Assembly: GCF_900458895.1 (NCBI RefSeq)
Contig: NZ_LR962863.1
Location: 1,922,001 to 1,986,000 of the forward strand
Length of the DNA stretch: 64,000 nt
Source: Staphylococcus schleiferi
GTDB lineage: Bacteria > Bacillota > Bacilli > Staphylococcales > Staphylococcaceae
Reading direction: 5' to 3'
Positions 61,123 to 64,000 of the stretch are shown here, one piece after another. The notes below the pieces were generated by a model. That model did not search any database. It saw only the letters and a program-made list of their open reading frames with translations, and was not told the DNA's origin. The first letter of the stretch is position 1; each line of letters opens with the position of its first letter. Both the position numbers and the translations under genes were made by a program.

Positions 61123-62312
61123 TAGAATTCATCCTTCTCTGGCAGGACGCCTGGTTTAAAAATTTCACGTGGTATGGCTATCGTACAGCATGCGTTCGGA
61201 ACGTCAACAATGCCTGCAACAGTTCCTTGCACGGGTGCTGATCCGAGTAACATGTATGCTTGTTCACCTGTAAAACCACGTGTTTTTAAAAATTCGATCG
61301 CATTCAGGCAAGCATTGCGATAAGCTGTATTTGCATCTAAATATGTTTGTTTTCCTGAAAATTCATTGACCGAAATGCCTTCAAACACTATATAGTCCGA
61401 GTAGTTCGGCAGCACAGGGCTTGGGTTAAACGCTGGATTCTTCTTAATTTGATACTTTTCCATGCCCCCTTTAATCACATTCACTCTTAAATCAATCCAC
61501 CCAGGCATCTCGATACCGCCACAAAATGTAATTTCACCGTCACCTTGTGAAAAATGCAAGTCACCTACTGATAATTTTGCACCTTTAACGTATACTGGAA
61601 AATATATTCTCGAACCTTTCGATAAGTTTTTAATATCACAATTCCCGCCGTTTTCACGTGGTGGTACTGTACGCGCCCCTTCTTTAGCAACGCGATCAAA
61701 GTCTTTTCCTTTTAAAGTGCCAAGTACGACCGCATCTTCAGTAGGTAAATTCGCAAGCGGAGGCTCTCGATTCGGGTCAGTGTCCACAAGTGCTCGTTCT
61801 CTTTTATTCCACTCTGCTAGCATGTCGTGAGAGGGTGCAACATCAATTAAACCAGGATGAATGACACCTGCAAATTCAACACCAGGTACGTGTCTGCTGG
61901 ATGCAAAAATACCTTGAAAGTCCCAAATCGATTTCTGTGCATTCGGATAATGGTCGACTAAAAAACTCCCCCCATTTGTCTTGTCAAAAATACCGTTAAA
62001 TCCCCATTCATGTTCTGGAAAGGCACCAACATCCAAAATATCAACGACTAACAAATCACCTGGCTCGACATTGTTCACATAAACGGGACCACTTAAAACA
62101 TGAACACGGTTGAGATTCACATATTTAATATCACTAGGATCATCATTATTTGAAATTTGCCCATCTGTCCAGTCTAAACATTCCATACGAAACGCTTCAC
62201 CTGGCTCAACTGAAAACGCTGCTGGAATATCTGGGTGCCAACGATTGTGTCCAGGTTGTGCTTGTTGATCCATTTTCTTACTCAAATCAATACTAAATAG
62301 CTTTTTCGGCAT
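61122..62312 (-). CDS. fmdA: Acetamidase/formamidase (FmdA/AmdA family)
   Basis: Hydrolyses short amides such as formamide or acetamide to ammonia and the acid. The 396-residue protein follows the FmdA_AmdA pattern: RWHPDIPAAFSVEPGEAFRMECLDWTDGQI (read in parts), VHVLSGPVYVNNVEPGDLLVVDI, FHPG-equivalent GVIHPGLI, REN-GGNCDIKNL and LHFSQGDGEITFCGGIEM. A metal-bound amidase of this fold acts in the cytosol. I start at MPKKLFSID, with GGAGGG about 9 nt upstream. It forms a two-gene unit with fmdB and would supply nitrogen from amides. Substrate preference cannot be read. Confidence 0.9.
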   Translation of the reverse strand: MPKKLFSIDLSKKMDQQAQPGHNRWHPDIPAAFSVEPGEAFRMECLDWTDGQISNNDDPSDIKYVNLNRVHVLSGPVYVNNVEPGDLLVVDILDVGAFPEHEWGFNGIFDKTNGGSFLVDHYPNAQKSIWDFQGIFASSRHVPGVEFAGVIHPGLIDVAPSHDMLAEWNKRERALVDTDPNREPPLANLPTEDAVVLGTLKGKDFDRVAKEGARTVPPRENGGNCDIKNLSKGSRIYFPVYVKGAKLSVGDLHFSQGDGEITFCGGIEMPGWIDLRVNVIKGGMEKYQIKKNPAFNPSPVLPNYSDYIVFEGISVNEFSGKQTYLDANTAYRNACLNAIEFLKTRGFTGEQAYMLLGSAPVQGTVAGIVDVPNACCTIAIPREIFKPGVLPEKDEF

Positions 62313-62446
62313 GACAAATCCCTCCATTGATTAGATATGACAGAATCTTCCGTCATTTAAAATTATTTTACCTTAAAAATTAAAAAGTACACTATTTTAG
62401 CCATTAAATTAAATCACTTTCTATACACACTATTTGCTCTACAAAG

Positions 62447-62486
62447 AAAAAGTCGATAAAAACCACTCGCGATTTTTACCGACTTT
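62447..62486 (-). terminator. Terminator downstream of the 43-residue gene
   Basis: AAAGTCG-a-TAAAAA pairs with TTTTTA-c-CGACTTT; minus-strand exit is TTTTTCTTTG. Confidence 0.8.
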
Positions 62487-62536
62487 ACTATTCCTTATGA
62501 AATACTACATTCTATTTGCATGTTGACCGCTTCTGT

Positions 62537-62668
62537 CTAGCCTATTTGATGTACTACAACCATCTTTTCGTTAACATCTGCGTATGCCATTGTTGGGTCA
62601 TTCAATTGTGTAGGATTTAAATCCGCTAAATAATGATAAAATCGAATATTCCAACCATTATTTGACAA
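62537..62668 (-). CDS. Small hypothetical protein (43 residues)
   Basis: Starts with TTG at 62668 behind a strong GGAGGT 6-7 nt upstream. The predicted peptide begins MSNNGWNIRFYHYL and ends MVVVHQIG. It is soluble, with no signal peptide or known domain. It lies 22 nt after ppiB on the same strand and is followed by a rho-independent terminator about 50 nt on, so it is probably the last gene of a ppiB unit. I do not recognise it. Support is the ribosome site, operon position and terminator. Confidence 0.6.
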   Translation of the reverse strand: MSNNGWNIRFYHYLADLNPTQLNDPTMAYADVNEKMVVVHQIG

Positions 62669-62689
62669 ATGATGACCTCCATTCATTGA

Positions 62690-63283
62690 TTATTCTTCAA
62701 CATCGATAGATTCAATCACAACGTCATAAACAGGTTTGTCTTGTGCACCCACTTTTACATTTGCGATATCTTCTAAAGTCGCTTCACCTTCAACAAGTTG
62801 TCCAAAAACAGTATGCTTTTGATCCAACCAAGGTGTCCCACCTTTTTCTTTATAGGCTTCAGCAATTTCTTTTGGCCAACCGCCATCTTCAAGTTGACTC
62901 GCCATTTGAGCTGGAAGTTCTTTCATTTGTACAATGAAAAATTGAGAGCCGTTTGTACCTGGTCCTGCATTCGCCATTGATAATGCACCATAAAGGTTAA
63001 ATGCATTCATAGAGAACTCGTCTTCAAATGGTCCACCATAAATACTTTCGCCACCCATACCTGTTCCAGTAGGGTCTCCACCTTGAATCATAAAGTCATT
63101 AATGACACGGTGGAAAGTGATGCCATCGTAATAGCCTTTTTGTGCTAATTCAATGAAGTTTTTCACTGTTTTAGGTGCAATGTCTGGAAATAGTTTTAAT
63201 GTCATATCTCCTTTGTTTGTATGCATTACAACTTTAATTTCATTTTCTTGTATTTCTTTTGTCAATTGTGGATAGTTAGTCAT
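62690..63283 (-). CDS. ppiB: Peptidyl-prolyl cis-trans isomerase, cyclophilin type
   Basis: Speeds proline isomerisation during folding. The 197-residue cytosolic cyclophilin has the signature [22 protein letters not shown] (read in parts), [19 protein letters not shown] and the tryptophan and histidine of the active site in [13 protein letters not shown]. The insert [27 protein letters not shown] is typical of the staphylococcal protein. I start at MTNYPQL, with GGAG 7 nt upstream; the ATG two codons earlier is too close to the site. Divergent from kapB. Confidence 0.95.
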   Translation of the reverse strand: MTNYPQLTKEIQENEIKVVMHTNKGDMTLKLFPDIAPKTVKNFIELAQKGYYDGITFHRVINDFMIQGGDPTGTGMGGESIYGGPFEDEFSMNAFNLYGALSMANAGPGTNGSQFFIVQMKELPAQMASQLEDGGWPKEIAEAYKEKGGTPWLDQKHTVFGQLVEGEATLEDIANVKVGAQDKPVYDVVIESIDVEE

Positions 63284-63355
63284 TTTCATACTCCATTCGT
63301 GATAAACTGATATATACGTATCATTTTAACATATTTGAGAGAGGATGGAATTATC

Positions 63356-63736
63356 ATGCTTTACCGATTTGCTCACAAAACGGGGGTTTATGTTGTAAAA
63401 ATTGTTGAAGAAGGCTCAGACCAATGTTTAGTTCAAGTATTACAAGTTATTAAACATCCTAAACAAGGTGACCTTCATCATCCGAATGAAGTGGAAGGTG
63501 TATTTTTCCACGAGCGTAAAGCTTTGAGTTTGTACGAAAAAAGATACACACCACAAAGTCGATTGAAACCTTTTGACGGAGAAGTTGAAGACTACACCGT
63601 AACATTACAACGTGCAATCACTAACTTGGAAACACAACTCAATGAATTGGATACCGCTTATGCGCATGCATCTTTAGATTGTTTAACACGTTTAAAGACC
63701 GATTATTCACGTCAGTATAAAATAAATTTTGTTTAA
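63356..63736 (+). CDS. kapB: Kinase-associated protein B (KapB family)
   Basis: A 126-residue protein with the KapB N-terminal beta domain (LYRFAHKTGVYVVKIVEEG, QGDLHHPNEVEGVFFHERKALS) and a C-terminal helical half (YTVTLQRAITNLETQLNELD). B. subtilis KapB affects KinB signalling; staphylococci do not sporulate, so its role here is unknown, and I see no lipobox. I chose MLYRFAHK, with GAGAGGA upstream, over an in-frame codon 21 nt earlier. It lies between ppiB and mnhA1, as in S. aureus. Confidence 0.85.
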   Translation: MLYRFAHKTGVYVVKIVEEGSDQCLVQVLQVIKHPKQGDLHHPNEVEGVFFHERKALSLYEKRYTPQSRLKPFDGEVEDYTVTLQRAITNLETQLNELDTAYAHASLDCLTRLKTDYSRQYKINFV

Positions 63737-63823
63737 TATAGACGAGTTTCTTCTTATTTAAAAGGATATGAAAATCGAGCCAACCATTGGTCTGCCATGT
63801 TTTTCACAAGTTTCATAATCATG

Positions 63824-63829
63824 TATAAT
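63824..63829 (+). promoter_or_regulatory. Putative -10 of the mnh1 operon
   Basis: Consensus TATAAT 37 nt before mnhA1. A TTCACA -35 candidate lies 15 bp upstream (63803-63808), a short spacing. Confidence 0.5.
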
Positions 63830-63865
63830 ATTCTTATCGTAGTTTTTTTAAAAGGAGGTCAATCT

Positions 63866-64000
63866 ATGAGTTGGTTACATATTGCGGTCCTTTTACCGTT
63901 AATATTCGCAATACTCATTCCAATCTTATATCGTTTCTATAAACGGGTTCATCTGGGTTGGTTTGTATTACCTATACCGGTAGTATTGTTTGTTTACTTT
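63866..64000 (+). CDS. mnhA1: Na+/H+ antiporter subunit A (MnhA1), N-terminal fragment
   Basis: Only the first 45 codons are in the window. MSWLHIAVLLPLIFAILIPI then LYRFYKRVHLGWFVLPIPVV matches the start of MnhA1, the large NuoL-like subunit of the seven-gene Mrp/Mnh Na+/H+ antiporter. GGAGG is 7 nt upstream of the ATG. The following mnhB-G genes are expected beyond the right edge; that is inference from S. aureus order. Confidence 0.9.
   Translation, partial: MSWLHIAVLLPLIFAILIPILYRFYKRVHLGWFVLPIPVVLFVYF

Overview
The window is low-GC Firmicutes chromosome from the genus Staphylococcus. Many proteins read like the S. aureus ones I remember (FabI, FabH/FabF, ClpB, SpxA, RelQ, NadK, Opp3 permease, AddAB, SpsA/SpsB, coenzyme A disulfide reductase, MnhA1) but differ at many positions. 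Gene order follows the S. aureus fabI-to-mnhA1 region, seen here in reverse. It is probably a species other than S. aureus; I cannot name it. It is almost entirely core genome. I see no prophage, CRISPR array, rRNA or tRNA.

Layout. 1-2.9 kb: an amino-acid:cation symporter (cut by the window edge), an AI-2E-family membrane protein and fabI. 3-9.4 kb: a leftward operon UPF0738-relQ-nadK-rluD-mgtE-cpaA, joining alarmone synthesis, NADP synthesis, Mg2+ transport and a c-di-AMP-type cation antiporter. 9.5-18.3 kb: the yjb/spx neighbourhood (CYTH protein, truncated haemoglobin, yjbH, the small RNA RsaE, pepF, coiA, mecA, spxA), with an arsBC pair lying between coiA and mecA. Four reading frames here are broken: yjbH, pepF and mecA each carry one extra base in a homopolymer, and arsC has an in-frame stop. 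18.6-25.4 kb: trpS and the opp3BCDFA oligopeptide permease. 26.5-28.8 kb: fabH-fabF behind a FapR-type operator. 29-35.3 kb: a secreted acid phosphatase, clpB behind two CtsR boxes, and an OatA-like acyltransferase. 36-40.5 kb: sufT, a HAD phosphatase, cdr, a small membrane protein and a FAH-family enzyme. 40.5-49.1 kb: addA/addB and the two signal-peptidase genes spsB/spsA. 49.5-59.4 kb: pgi, argGH, glpQ, then gudB, rocD and rocA. 59.8-64 kb: an S1-domain protein, a cold-shock protein, fmdA/fmdB, a 43-residue protein, ppiB, kapB and the start of mnhA1.

Regulation readable from the DNA: CodY-like boxes before the symporter and opp3; CcpA cre sites at the gudB promoter and, inside a larger palindrome, at the rocA promoter; a FapR box before fabH; two CtsR boxes around the clpB promoter; and unassigned dyads at spxA, mecA, arsB and rocD. 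Together these suggest nutrient control of amino-acid uptake and of the ornithine/proline-to-2-oxoglutarate route.

The most unusual structure is a pair of diverged copies of one composite intergenic element, at about 3.0-3.4 kb (minus) and 35.4-35.9 kb (plus). One copy contains an approximately 88-bp palindromic hairpin that the other lacks, giving a natural filled-site/empty-site comparison. The other copy keeps a transposase-like coding remnant that is deleted in the first.
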